Of a stretch of DNA of 24,718 nt, positions 1-7,175 are shown piece by piece. How positions within the stretch are numbered: position 1 is the first letter of the stretch; each line of letters opens with the position of its first letter. Location of the stretch: positions 1 through 24,718 of the forward strand of contig JAVBLF010000041.1 in the NCBI GenBank assembly GCA_031553675.1, in the 5' to 3' direction. Position numbers and translations under genes: made by a program. The notes below the pieces were generated by a model. The model made no database searches. It was not told where the DNA came from and saw only the letters and a program-made list of their open reading frames with translations. The DNA comes from JAVBLF01 sp031553675 (GTDB taxonomy: Bacteria; Bacillota; Clostridia; Christensenellales; CALWSW01).

Positions 1-119
1 CTTTGGGTAGTCGGGCTATTACGACGTTGCGCTCGAGCCGGTCCGCGTGGCTTGCCGGCCCGTAGGGGAGATGATCTATCGACAGCCGCAGCAAAACGGC
101 CTCGCAATACGTTAGGTTC

Positions 120-152
120 GCAACCCTTGATTGGCATTATCAATCGGGTTGC
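120..152. repeat. Inverted repeat (hairpin) upstream of the radical SAM gene
   Basis: GCAACCC-TTGAT (120-131) pairs with ATCAA (139-143) and, after a TC bulge, GGGTTGC (146-152), giving 12 base pairs around a 7-base loop. No T-run follows, so it is not a standard intrinsic terminator. It could end an upstream transcript or bind a protein; the sequence does not decide. Confidence 0.4.
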
Positions 153-209
153 GGCCATTGATGATATGAACCATTTATGACGCAAAACCGACGTCTTGGC
201 GAAATCCGC

Positions 210-238
210 TTGACGTATTCTCGGAATCGGCGCACACT
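210..238 (+). promoter_or_regulatory. Weak candidate sigma-A promoter for the radical SAM gene
   Basis: TTGACG (210-215) is separated by 17 bases from CACACT (233-238). The -35 is good and the -10 is poor. It lies 65 bases upstream of the start codon at 304. Position and spacing fit, but the weak -10 makes this tentative. Confidence 0.25.
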
Positions 239-303
239 GATCGAACATACACATGATACCTACGCATTTTGCGATGCGATGCGGTTGAGAAAGAAGGTAG
301 AGC

Positions 304-1371
304 ATGGCCTACGCGAACTTGTTCGATCAGAGCATCCGCCAAACGATCCGGCTGGGCATCAAAGCTCTGCGTGACTTCCCGCAGAGCAGCAAAGCGCTCG
401 CGCGTTTTTTTGCGCAACTCCCCGCAGCCGCAAAGCGGCGCGAATCGTGGAAAGAGCAAGGCGTCGTCGTGCCGCCCTTGCTGATCGTCAGCACAACCGA
501 CGCCTGCAATTTGCTCTGCGCCGGTTGTTACGCGCGCGCCAATTGCCGCGACGAACGAAATGAAATGACGCGCACGCAGATCGATCGGCTGCTGGACGAG
601 GCGGTTGGCGTCGGATGCGCGTTCATTTTGCTTGCGGGCGGCGAACCGCTTTTGTCAGACAAGTGGCTGGAAGCCGTCGCGTCACGCCCGGAGTTGCTGG
701 GGCTGGTGTTCACAAACGGTACGCTTTTGGACGACGCGCGCGCCGACTGGTTTGCGGAGCATCGCAACACGATACCCTTGTTCAGCGTCGAAGGCGACGC
801 GATGCAAACCGATGAGCGGCGCGGTTTCGGTGTTGCTTTGCGCGTGGAAAACGCCATGCGCTTGCTATTGGAGCGGTCATTGCCCTTTGGTCTGTCTGTC
901 ACGGTTGGCGAGCACAACATCGACGATGTTGCGAGTATGGCGTTTCTCGCGCCATTCATCGAGCGGGGCTGCCGTCTGACCGTTTTTTCGGAGTATGTGC
1001 CGGTGGATGACAGTACGCAACTTCTGGCGTTGACGGAATCCAGCAAAGCGCGGCTTTTGCGTTTTTGTCAGGAAAGCATGCGGCAAGAAAGAATTGTACT
1101 CGTTCCGTTTCCCGGTGACGAATCCGCGTTCGACGGTTGCCTTGCCGCAGGTCGTGGTTTCGCGCACATCAGCGCGTCCGGCGCATTGGAACCCTGCCCA
1201 TTCGCCCCGTATTCCGACCGCTGCGTAACAGAGCAGACGCTTGTGGAAGCGCTGGCTTCCCCGCTTTTCGAGAAGATACGAAATGAGAGCGGACTCTATC
1301 ACGAAGCGGTTGGCGGTTGTGCGTTGCGCGGTACTTTGGGCAATGGAAAAAAGGCGGCGGTCGTTTTGTGA
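304..1371 (+). CDS. Radical SAM protein, SPASM-like
   Basis: A 355-residue radical SAM protein. The cluster motif C-x3-C-x2-C is at Cys68, Cys72 and Cys75, inside a typical 'TTDACNLLCAGC' context, and the SAM-binding GGEP motif is at about 112-115. These support a 4Fe-4S cluster that cleaves S-adenosylmethionine to make a radical. The C-terminal part has more cysteines (279, 298, 307, 339) around 'GALEPCPF', which resembles the auxiliary-cluster (SPASM or twitch) region of peptide- or protein-modifying members. The start is ATG 304, preceded by AAGAAGG at 291-297 with 6 bases between. The substrate is unknown and no precursor peptide gene was found beside it. It stands alone between the window edge and spoVT. 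The family call is firm; the specific function is open. Confidence 0.85.
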   Translation: MAYANLFDQSIRQTIRLGIKALRDFPQSSKALARFFAQLPAAAKRRESWKEQGVVVPPLLIVSTTDACNLLCAGCYARANCRDERNEMTRTQIDRLLDEAVGVGCAFILLAGGEPLLSDKWLEAVASRPELLGLVFTNGTLLDDARADWFAEHRNTIPLFSVEGDAMQTDERRGFGVALRVENAMRLLLERSLPFGLSVTVGEHNIDDVASMAFLAPFIERGCRLTVFSEYVPVDDSTQLLALTESSKARLLRFCQESMRQERIVLVPFPGDESAFDGCLAAGRGFAHISASGALEPCPFAPYSDRCVTEQTLVEALASPLFEKIRNESGLYHEAVGGCALRGTLGNGKKAAVVL

Positions 1372-1468
1372 GCACCGCGCACGGTTCAAAAGCCACAGGT
1401 GCGCCGCGCGCTTGCGATGCGTTGGCGTTGGCATTTAAAATGTAGTGGTTTGACATTTCGCTGCGTGA

Positions 1469-1495
1469 CCGTCCCCACACCGGGGATGGTTTTTT
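1469..1495 (+). terminator. Probable intrinsic terminator after the radical SAM gene
   Basis: CCGTCCCC (1469-1476) pairs with GGGGATGG (1482-1489), 8 bp with one G-U pair around a 5-base loop, followed by six T (1490-1495). It lies about 100 bases after the stop codon. The minus-strand sequence contains GGGGACGG, which also resembles a dispersed repeat core (see findings). Confidence 0.5.
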
Positions 1496-1784
1496 CGTCT
1501 CTATAGTGCGCGATATGCTGCGGCAAATTTTGTCGAAACGGTGTGATCCGCCGCGCTTCCCATGGTTGCGAAGGAAAAATCACGCATAATTCGGAGTCAA
1601 AGATCAAAACTAAGAGGGCCCAAACGAGCAAGAAATGGGAATGGTGAGCTCGGCGACGAGCTTTGTCATGGAACGGCCGAAGCGCTCGTTTCGACCTGCA
1701 TGCCGGTCGGTTGCGTTCGCGCCGTGTTCGGCGTTGGGTGCGCGCATTCGACGCACGGACAAAAGGAGCCGAATCTGAAACCAC

Positions 1785-1790
1785 AGGAGG
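1785..1790 (+). promoter_or_regulatory. Ribosome binding site fixing the TTG start of spoVT
   Basis: AGGAGG is a full match to the anti-Shine-Dalgarno sequence and lies 8 bases before TTG 1799. It rules out the longer frame starting at 1562 as the main product. Confidence 0.85.
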
Positions 1791-1798
1791 CACTATCA

Positions 1799-2350
1799 TT
1801 GAAAGCAACAGGAATTGTACGACGAATCGACGAGCTGGGTCGCGTGGTGATCCCGAAGGAAATCCGGCGCACATTGCGGATCCGTGAGGGCGATCCTTTG
1901 GAGATTTTCACCGATCGCGACGGCGAGGTCATTCTCAAAAAATATTCGCCCATCGGCGAGCTGAGCGACTTTTCCAAAGAGTACACCGAGTCGATCCACC
2001 AAACCATGGGGCACATCGTCGCCATCGCCGACAAGGACGTCATCATCGCCGTGGCCGGCGCGGGGCGAAAAGAGCTGATCGACAAAGCGGTCAGCGAAGA
2101 GATCGACCGCATCATGAAAAACCGCGAAAAGATCGTCGCCCACAAGGGCGAAGGAAACTTCTACCCCATCACGGCCGACGAAGAGGATTCGCCCTACCAC
2201 TCGGAAGTCATCGTGCCCATCTATGCCGAAGGCGATACGATCGGCGCCGTCATCATGGTATCGCGCGATGAAAAAGCCAAGATGGGACAGCTCGAGCTCA
2301 AGGTCGCCGAAACCGCCGCCGGCTTCATCGGCAAGCAGATGGAACAATGA
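1799..2350 (+). CDS. spoVT: Stage V sporulation protein T, AbrB/GAF transcription regulator
   Basis: A 183-residue SpoVT homologue, close to the 178 residues of B. subtilis SpoVT. The N-terminal 50 residues form the swapped-hairpin AbrB DNA-binding domain ('GIVRRIDELGRVVIPKEIRR'). Residues about 55-180 match the GAF-like sensor domain. In Bacillus it adjusts sigma-G-dependent gene expression in the developing forespore. The start is TTG at 1799, chosen because AGGAGG (1785-1790) lies 8 bases before it and because the family begins 'MKATGIVRRID'. The frame is open further upstream, but that extension has no family counterpart. A strong terminator (2421) follows. The next gene is a SpoVB/YabM-type flippase, the same order as in B. 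subtilis. Presence of this gene is the best evidence that the organism forms spores. Confidence 0.95.
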   Translation: MKATGIVRRIDELGRVVIPKEIRRTLRIREGDPLEIFTDRDGEVILKKYSPIGELSDFSKEYTESIHQTMGHIVAIADKDVIIAVAGAGRKELIDKAVSEEIDRIMKNREKIVAHKGEGNFYPITADEEDSPYHSEVIVPIYAEGDTIGAVIMVSRDEKAKMGQLELKVAETAAGFIGKQMEQ

Positions 2351-2420
2351 CAGGGCTTTGGCGCGGGTGAGTGCGCACAAAGCAAGGGTTTCATCTCCTT
2401 CGGACAACGATATGAACCCG

Positions 2421-2457
2421 ATAAAAACCCGCGAGTTTGTCGCTGGGTTTTTATTTG
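2421..2457 (+). terminator. Intrinsic terminator after spoVT
   Basis: ATAAAAACCC (2421-2430) pairs with GGGTTTTTAT (2445-2454), extended inward by GCGA/TCGC with one bulged T and a GTTTG loop. The T-rich 3' arm and the TTTG that follows fit rho-independent termination, about 70 bases after the stop codon. The A-rich 5' arm means it could also act in the other direction. Confidence 0.85.
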
Positions 2458-2540
2458 TATCGCAGACGGCATACAACAATCCGCGGAAAACCCCAACGCC
2501 CCCCAATTCGATCGGCCATTCGATCGAGAGAAGAAAAAAT

Positions 2541-2570
2541 GTGGTCGCTCCGTTTCATCTTTGGTATAAT
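2541..2570 (+). promoter_or_regulatory. Promoter with extended -10 for the flippase gene
   Basis: TATAAT at 2565-2570 is a perfect -10, preceded by TGG, which gives the extended -10 motif. The -35 is weak (GTGGTC at 2541-2546 with 18 bases, or one base later with 17). Transcription would start near 2577, leaving a leader of about 225 bases before the start codon at 2801. Confidence 0.7.
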
Positions 2571-2576
2571 GGGATA

Positions 2577-2800
2577 ATGCAAGGCCGGGCACAGATGCCC
2601 ACGGACGACCCAAGCGCCCGGTCGGCCTGCTTCGCCCGCCGGAATCGCGCTGATGCTTCAGAATCTTGCCGGCGTGTTTTCTATGCTGGCATGCCTTCTC
2701 CCCGACGAACGAGTCGTGTGCGTTTCGACACGATCGGCGCTCTTTCGGCAGCGGCGCTCGCCGAAGGCAGCCTCGCTGGAGCCCATGACGGAGGTGCTCG
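2577..2800 (+). other. Long GC-rich structured leader of the flippase gene
   Basis: About 225 bases lie between the promoter and the start codon. GGCCGGGC (2583-2590) can pair with GCCCGGTC (2616-2623), and a competing hairpin GGGC/GCCC is nested in it. Further short complementary segments occur downstream. I do not recognise a known riboswitch class. No coding frame is convincing. Confidence 0.35.
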
Positions 2801-4408
2801 ATGACAAAAAACACCAAGCGTATCCTCGGAGGGAGCGCTGCCTTGTTCGGCTTATTGGGCCTTTCTGCGACTGTGATCGGCGCGATCTATCCGATCCTGC
2901 TCGAAAACGCGATCGATACTGAGGGCGTCGCCTTTTTCCAGGCTGCCATGCCGATCTACGCGATCTTTCTGATGTTGTGTTCGATCGGCCTGCCCAACGC
3001 GCTCGCCCGCGCCGTCGCGACGCGTGCCCAGTACAACGACGGCATCGGCGTCAAGCTCACCTTCCGCTATGCGCTGATCACCTTTAGCGCGGTCGGGGTG
3101 GTGCTGGCACTCCTGCTCTTCCAGGGCAGCGACACCATCGCACAATGGACAGGCCTGCCCAACGCAGCGCCTGCCATGCGCGCGATCGCGCCGACCGTAC
3201 TCTTTCTTTTGATCGTCGCGTCGTTTCGCGGCTACTTTCAAGGGCTGTCCGCCAATGCGCCGACTATCTATTCCCAGCTCCTGGAGCAGGCGTTCAAGCT
3301 CGGAATCGGCCTTGTACTCGCATCGCTCTGGAGCAAGGACGGCCCCAGCAAGGCTGCGACGGGCGCGGCGCTCGGCGTCATGATCGGTGAGGCGATCTCC
3401 CTCGCTCTGCTGGTGTTGCTCTATCTGCTCGGTTTCGAGCAGGTTGACCTCGACCACGACGAAGTCAACCACATGACGGCGCCGACCCCGCTCAACCGCG
3501 TCATGCTGAACGTCTGGAAAGACGGTGTGACAAACATGCTCTCGCAGGGTTTGGTGCCGATTTGCATGGCAATCGACGCGCTGATGATCGTCACGCGCCT
3601 GACCGAAGCGGGCTTTGTCACGTCGGTCTCGCAGATGGCCTACGGCGTTTTTGCCGGCGTCGTGATGCCGCTTGCCGTCTTCCCTTCGCTGATCTGGAAG
3701 GATCTGAACACGGAGTTCATCCCCTCGATCCGCGAACAATGGGCGCTCAAGCAGATGGACAAGCTCAGGCGCACAGTCGGCGGCATCTACCGCATGAACT
3801 TTTTCATCTTTGTTCCCGTCAGCATCGGGCTCTTTGTGCTCGCTGAGCCGCTATTGTCCATGCTCTTTCCGCAGTCGCTCCAGGGCGTGGAGCTGGCGAC
3901 AGCGACTTCCCTGCTCCGTCTGTCGAGTGTATCTGTGCTCGCGATCGCGCTGGGGATTTCCTCGACAATCGCGCTGATCGGCATGCGAAAGGGCACCCTC
4001 CTTTTGATCAGCACCCTGCTGGCTGCGCTCGTCAAGCTCGCCCTCATGGCGATCCTGCTCGGACGCAAATCGACCAACGTACAGGGAGCGGCCTTTGCCA
4101 GCCTTGCCGCCTTCTCCTTCTGGGCGATCGCCAACACGATCCAGGTGCTGGAATCCGCAGACCTCGCCTTTGACTGGCTGACCTGGGCCGCCAAGCCCGG
4201 CGCGGCAGGCGCGGCGATGGGCGCGCTGGCCTTCTTGCTCTACAAACAAGCCTTTTCGCGCTTCCTCGGCCCCCTCCCCAGCCTCCTGCTCACGGTCGCG
4301 ATCAGCGTTGCCGCCTATGTCGGCATCTGCGTCGTCTTCCGCGCCACCGGTGGGAATCCGGAAAAGCCGGTCGTATCGGATCGCTTTAAGCCGAACTTCG
4401 ATGCATAG
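2801..4408 (+). CDS. SpoVB/YabM-type polysaccharide flippase (MOP superfamily)
   Basis: A 535-residue, very hydrophobic protein with roughly 12 to 14 membrane segments spread along its length, typical of SpoVB/MurJ-like members of the MOP exporter superfamily. These proteins flip lipid-linked sugars, such as cell-wall or spore-cortex precursors, across the cytoplasmic membrane. The N-terminus has the family pattern of a membrane segment, 'GAIYPILLENAIDTEGVAFF' and then a G-L-P-N-A-L motif. Start ATG 2801 follows GGAGGTG (2790-2796). Position between spoVT and the yabN/mazG gene matches yabM in B. subtilis, so orthology to YabM is likely; SpoVB itself is a close paralogue and cannot be excluded. 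The substrate is not shown by sequence. A dispersed repeat begins at its stop codon. Confidence 0.85.
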   Translation: MTKNTKRILGGSAALFGLLGLSATVIGAIYPILLENAIDTEGVAFFQAAMPIYAIFLMLCSIGLPNALARAVATRAQYNDGIGVKLTFRYALITFSAVGVVLALLLFQGSDTIAQWTGLPNAAPAMRAIAPTVLFLLIVASFRGYFQGLSANAPTIYSQLLEQAFKLGIGLVLASLWSKDGPSKAATGAALGVMIGEAISLALLVLLYLLGFEQVDLDHDEVNHMTAPTPLNRVMLNVWKDGVTNMLSQGLVPICMAIDALMIVTRLTEAGFVTSVSQMAYGVFAGVVMPLAVFPSLIWKDLNTEFIPSIREQWALKQMDKLRRTVGGIYRMNFFIFVPVSIGLFVLAEPLLSMLFPQSLQGVELATATSLLRLSSVSVLAIALGISSTIALIGMRKGTLLLISTLLAALVKLALMAILLGRKSTNVQGAAFASLAAFSFWAIANTIQVLESADLAFDWLTWAAKPGAAGAAMGALAFLLYKQAFSRFLGPLPSLLLTVAISVAAYVGICVVFRATGGNPEKPVVSDRFKPNFDA

Positions 4409-4487
4409 GAGCGTCAGGGGGATTTCATCTCCCTGAAACCCCCAGCCTAAGAGCCAAGGGACCTTTGGAATCCCGAGAGACGCTCCC
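4408..4487. repeat. Dispersed intergenic repeat, copy 1
   Basis: The segment is framed by an 8-bp inverted repeat, GGAGCGTC (4408-4415) and GACGCTCC (4479-4486). Inside are GGGGATTTCATC, AAACCCCC and CTTTGGAATCCCGA blocks that recur after radA at 11491-11551. Both copies lie right after a stop codon. It may work as a terminator or mRNA-stabilising structure. The inner hairpin of this copy is degenerate. Confidence 0.7.
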
Positions 4488-4578
4488 ATGGAATGGATGC
4501 AGTTATTGGTCAAGCAATTGTGCAATGCGCAACAATGATAAAAATTTCGTACATACAATATAAATCGCAGGAGCCGCC

Positions 4579-6036
4579 ATGTCGCACATACAGATAATCG
4601 GTCTGGGCGCATTCCACGCACAGATGACCGCTGAAGCCACAGAAGCCCTTTTTTCCGCAAAACAGCTCTTTCTACAGACATCCCGCTGCACGATGGCCGC
4701 CACGCTCGACGCACGCGGGATTCCCTATCATAGCTTTGATGCGCTTTACGACGCCGCCCCCGATTTCGACGCGCTGAACGACGCCATCGCCCACGCTTTG
4801 GCCGAAGCTGCGCAGATAGGCGACGTCGTTTTTGCAACGCTTGGACAGCCCGCCGGACTTCCGGCCCTGCCCGCGATCATCCGACATGCCGATCCGAGCA
4901 TCACATCCGTCACGGTGCTCCCCAGCCCAGGCTATGCGGATGCCGCCATTGCGACCGTCGCAGGGCGCACCGGGTTTGTGGGTTGCTTTCAGCGCCGCTT
5001 TGCGAACGACCTGGGTGCGCCTGATCCGAACTTGCCACTTGCCGTCGAGGAAGTCGATAGCCGACTGATCGCATCCGACGCCAAGCTCGCGCTGCTTGAC
5101 GTCTATCCGGACGAATTCCCTGTCACCGTCGCTATCGCTGGCGAACGTGCTTACGCGCTTCGTACCATTCACCTGTTTGAGCTTGACCAGCTCGACGACG
5201 ACGCCTATGCCCACAGCACCTGCCTGCTCTTGCCCGTGCTGCCTTTTGAGCGCAAAACCCGCTTCTCCGAGCGCGACCTCGAAGATGTGATCCGCCGCCT
5301 GCGTGCGCCGGGTGGTTGCCCATGGGATCGCGAGCAGACGCATGCGAGCATCCGTATGGATCTGCTCGAGGAGGCCTACGAAGTCGCCGAAGCGATCGAC
5401 CTGGCCGATGACGACAAGCTCACGGAAGAACTGGGCGACCTCCTGATGCAGGTCACCTTTCATGCCGTTATGGCAGAGGAACGCGGCGCGTTTGTCCTCC
5501 GCGACGTCGTGACGGGCATCTGCCAAAAGCTGATTTACCGCCACCCGCACGTCTTTTCGGACTGGGCTGTCGGAAGCACGGCCGAGGTGCTCGAAAACTG
5601 GGAGGCACTTAAGCGCACCGAAAAGGATCAAAAGAGTTTTGCCGACACACTCGTAGCCGTGCCCAAGCCCCTCCCCGCCCTCACGCGCGCTGCCAAGCTC
5701 CAGAAGAAAGCCGCCAAAGCCGGTTTCGATTGGCCCGATGTGCAAGGGGCGCTCGAAAAATGCGTGGAAGAACGGGATGAATTCCTCGCCGAACTCGACA
5801 AAGGCGATCGCGAAGCCTGCGCCGAAGAGATGGGCGATTGGCTTTTCGCCCTCGTCAACGCCGCACGCCTTTCGGGGCTCGACCCCGAATTGTGTCTGAC
5901 AGCCGCCAACGAAAAATTTTTGGAGCGTTTTGCCCGGATGGAATGCCTCGTCCAAGCGGCCGGAAAATCGCTTGAACAGTGCGATTTGTCGACTTTGGAC
6001 GGCTACTGGGAGCAAGCAAAACGTCTCACCAAGTAA
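4579..6036 (+). CDS. mazG: YabN-type protein: divergent tetrapyrrole methylase domain plus two MazG domains
   Basis: A 485-residue protein, close to the 489 of B. subtilis YabN. Residues about 1-225 align in layout with a tetrapyrrole (SAM-dependent) methylase, but the usual glycine-rich start reads 'IIGLGAFHAQ', lacking the GPG loop, so that domain may be inactive or specialised. The first MazG repeat (about 235-345) has 'GGCPWDREQTH', EEAYE (264-268) and EELGD (283-287), the magnesium-binding EExxE and ExxD pattern. The second (about 375-480) has EERDE and EEMGD. MazG proteins hydrolyse (d)NTPs to NMPs and remove aberrant nucleotides. Start ATG 4579 follows CAGGAG by about 6 bases. Order flippase, mazG, hup, rqcP is a common Clostridial arrangement. 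Confidence 0.9.
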   Translation: MSHIQIIGLGAFHAQMTAEATEALFSAKQLFLQTSRCTMAATLDARGIPYHSFDALYDAAPDFDALNDAIAHALAEAAQIGDVVFATLGQPAGLPALPAIIRHADPSITSVTVLPSPGYADAAIATVAGRTGFVGCFQRRFANDLGAPDPNLPLAVEEVDSRLIASDAKLALLDVYPDEFPVTVAIAGERAYALRTIHLFELDQLDDDAYAHSTCLLLPVLPFERKTRFSERDLEDVIRRLRAPGGCPWDREQTHASIRMDLLEEAYEVAEAIDLADDDKLTEELGDLLMQVTFHAVMAEERGAFVLRDVVTGICQKLIYRHPHVFSDWAVGSTAEVLENWEALKRTEKDQKSFADTLVAVPKPLPALTRAAKLQKKAAKAGFDWPDVQGALEKCVEERDEFLAELDKGDREACAEEMGDWLFALVNAARLSGLDPELCLTAANEKFLERFARMECLVQAAGKSLEQCDLSTLDGYWEQAKRLTK

Positions 6037-6116
6037 AATTTCTTGCCCGAGCCTATCGCAATATGTCAAAATTTAGAAATTTTATGAACATTTGCGCTTT
6101 ATGTCGGATAAAAAGC

Positions 6117-6145
6117 TTGTGCAAACCCCGCAACCCTGCTAGAAT
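6117..6145 (+). promoter_or_regulatory. Sigma-A promoter for hup
   Basis: TTGTGC (6117-6122), a 17-base spacer and TAGAAT (6140-6145). The region before it is AT-rich, as expected upstream of a strong promoter. The start would be near 6152, about 50 bases before the ATG of hup. Confidence 0.75.
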
Positions 6146-6200
6146 AGTGAATTGAAGGCAGATTGCCTGCACGAAAGCAAACGTTTGGGAGGACTAATCA

Positions 6201-6473
6201 ATGAATAAAAACGAACTGATCGCATCCGTGGCCGACAAAAGCGGCCTCTCGAAAAAAGATGCGGAAAAAGCGCTGAATGCGTTCGTAACGTCCGTCACCG
6301 AAGCGCTCAGTGAGAATGACAAAGTCCAACTCGTCGGCTTCGGCACCTTTGAAGTGCGTGACCGTGCCGCTCGCAAGGGTCACAACCCGTTGACAGGCGC
6401 CCCGATCGACATCGAAGCTTCGAAAGCCCCTGTCTTTAAGGCCGGCAAAGCGCTGAAGGACGCCCTGAACTGA
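6201..6473 (+). CDS. hup: DNA-binding protein HU
   Basis: A 90-residue protein of the usual HU length. It begins 'MNKNELIASVADKSGLSKKDAEKALNAF' in outline and carries the 'VGFGTFEVRDRAARKGHNPLTG' signature, in which the NP at the tip of the DNA-binding arm intercalates into DNA. HU dimers bend and compact chromosomal DNA. Start ATG 6201 follows GGGAGGA at 6187-6193. It has its own promoter (6117-6145) and a downstream terminator (6651-6690), so it can be expressed as a single gene at high level. I see no changed key residue. Confidence 0.97.
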   Translation: MNKNELIASVADKSGLSKKDAEKALNAFVTSVTEALSENDKVQLVGFGTFEVRDRAARKGHNPLTGAPIDIEASKAPVFKAGKALKDALN

Positions 6474-6650
6474 GGGTTCGAACCCATTCGCGTGACTGCC
6501 GCCATCGCAAGAAGCCGAAGCTTGTTTCTGCCAGGGTGCGTTGCAGGTTCGCAAATGCGCCGAAAGGGTTTTATGAGAAGCTCTTTGCGCCTCTCACGTT
6601 CAAATCGAAGGCCGCCGCCACGGAAAATATGCCTTCTTATGCTACGGACC
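6474..6650. other. Noncoding stretch after hup
   Basis: A palindrome GGGTTCGAACCC sits at 6475-6486 directly after the stop codon, without a T-run. No convincing gene follows; a frame at 6492-6728 runs through the terminator and the rqcP promoter and looks random. The stretch is probably the hup 3' UTR. Confidence 0.5.
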
Positions 6651-6690
6651 AAAGAAAGCAAAGCTCCGATTTTGCTTTCTTTTTGTTTGG
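6651..6690 (+). terminator. Intrinsic terminator of hup
   Basis: AAAGAAAGCAAA (6651-6662) pairs perfectly over 12 bp with TTTGCTTTCTTT (6671-6682) around an 8-base loop, followed by a T-rich tail. The purine-rich 5' arm means it is T-rich when read from either strand. Confidence 0.85.
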
Positions 6691-6693
6691 GGT

Positions 6694-6722
6694 TTGAAAT
6701 GCGCGTGCGGTCGTGCTACACT
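6694..6722 (+). promoter_or_regulatory. Sigma-A promoter for rqcP
   Basis: TTGAAA (6694-6699), 17 bases, TACACT (6717-6722), with a TGC extended -10 element. It lies directly after the hup terminator and about 50 bases before the rqcP start. Confidence 0.75.
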
Positions 6723-6774
6723 TGGTAGGTAGGGAACAAGAAAAATATCCCAATTATCGGAGGCCATTCCCACC

Positions 6775-7014
6775 ATGCGTTTGGATAAATACCTCAAAGT
6801 TTCACGCTTGATCAAGCGCCGCAGCGTCGCAAACGAAGCCTGCGATCAGGGTCGCATCTCGCTGAACGGCAAAATCGCCAAGGCCGGTGCCGAGGTCAAG
6901 GAGGGGGACGAACTCACCCTCCGTTTCGGCGAACGCGAAACGAAAGTCCGCGTCACTTCCGTGCAGGAACACGCCACCAAGAGCGACGCGTCTGAAATGT
7001 ACGACATGATTTGA
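6775..7014 (+). CDS. rqcP: S4-domain ribosome quality control factor RqcP (YabO)
   Basis: A 79-residue protein made almost entirely of one S4 RNA-binding domain: 'MRLDKYLKVSRLIKRRSVANEACDQG' in outline, then 'ISLNGKIAKAGAEVKEGDELTL'. It matches YabO/RqcP (86 residues in B. subtilis), which binds stalled large ribosomal subunits and works with RqcH to add alanine tails to blocked nascent chains; it is related to Hsp15. Start ATG 6775 follows GGAGG at about 6759-6763, a slightly long 11-base spacing. The position downstream of mazG and hup supports RqcP over other S4 proteins. In B. subtilis yabP, yabQ and divIC follow; none are here, and ispDF is next. Confidence 0.9.
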   Translation: MRLDKYLKVSRLIKRRSVANEACDQGRISLNGKIAKAGAEVKEGDELTLRFGERETKVRVTSVQEHATKSDASEMYDMI

Positions 7015-7080
7015 CATGGCATGTCTGCTCCAGCGGGATCCGTCATTGCTTCGCGCCATCAATCGCCCACAGCGAATGCC

Positions 7081-7160
7081 ATAAGATCATATAGAAATGT
7101 AGACGGGTGAGAAGACATCAATAAGATCGTATAGAAATGTAGACGGGTGAGAAGACATCA
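7081..7160 (+). repeat. 40-bp tandem duplication upstream of ispDF
   Basis: Two adjacent 40-base units, 7081-7120 and 7121-7160, are identical except at one base (A at 7089, G at 7129). Each contains a -10-like TATAGA (7090-7095 and 7130-7135) but no good -35 at standard spacing. The second unit ends just before the ribosome-binding site CAGGAG of ispDF. Confidence 0.95.
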
Positions 7161-7175
7161 ACAGGAGATCGGTGC

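Larger units (their letters stand above)
1..303. other. Left-edge region with no supported gene
   Basis: No reading frame here is convincing. One + frame is open from base 1 to a TGA at 178-180 but has an arginine- and glycine-rich composition without recognisable motifs. Another + frame reads more like protein but has a TAG at 5-7. The stretch could be the end of an upstream gene cut by the window edge, or plain intergenic DNA. It holds an inverted repeat (120-152) and a weak promoter candidate (210-238), listed separately. Confidence 0.4.
1372..1798. other. Intergenic region between the radical SAM gene and spoVT
   Basis: About 430 bases without a supported gene. It holds a hairpin followed by a T-run (1469-1495, listed separately). 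The frame of spoVT stays open upstream to 1562, but the residues it would add do not match the SpoVT family. No convincing sigma-A promoter was found. CATAAT at 1585-1590 lacks a good partner hexamer. SpoVT in B. subtilis is made in the forespore under sigma-G; I could not identify a clear sigma-G site here. Confidence 0.5.

Noticed and set aside
1..180. Possible partial + strand gene at the left edge
   Set aside because: One frame is open but with random-looking composition; a more protein-like frame has a TAG at 5-7. Without sequence to the left no decision is possible.
177..374. A 65-codon frame before the radical SAM gene, considered as a precursor peptide
   Set aside because: It overlaps the radical SAM start by about 70 bases, has no good ribosome-binding site and no leader/core pattern.
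1562..1798. N-terminal extension of SpoVT from an ATG at 1562
   Set aside because: A full AGGAGG precedes TTG 1799, and the family starts there. The upstream residues have no family counterpart.
2223..2804. A 193-codon + frame overlapping the end of spoVT and the flippase leader
   Set aside because: It crosses a strong terminator and a perfect -10 and has no motif; it is an out-of-frame reading of spoVT followed by leader DNA.
6492..6728. A 78-codon frame after hup
   Set aside because: It runs through the hup terminator and the rqcP promoter and has a random Arg/Ser-rich composition.
7081..7160. The 40-bp tandem repeat considered as a CRISPR-like array
   Set aside because: The two units are directly adjacent with no spacer, and there are no cas genes.
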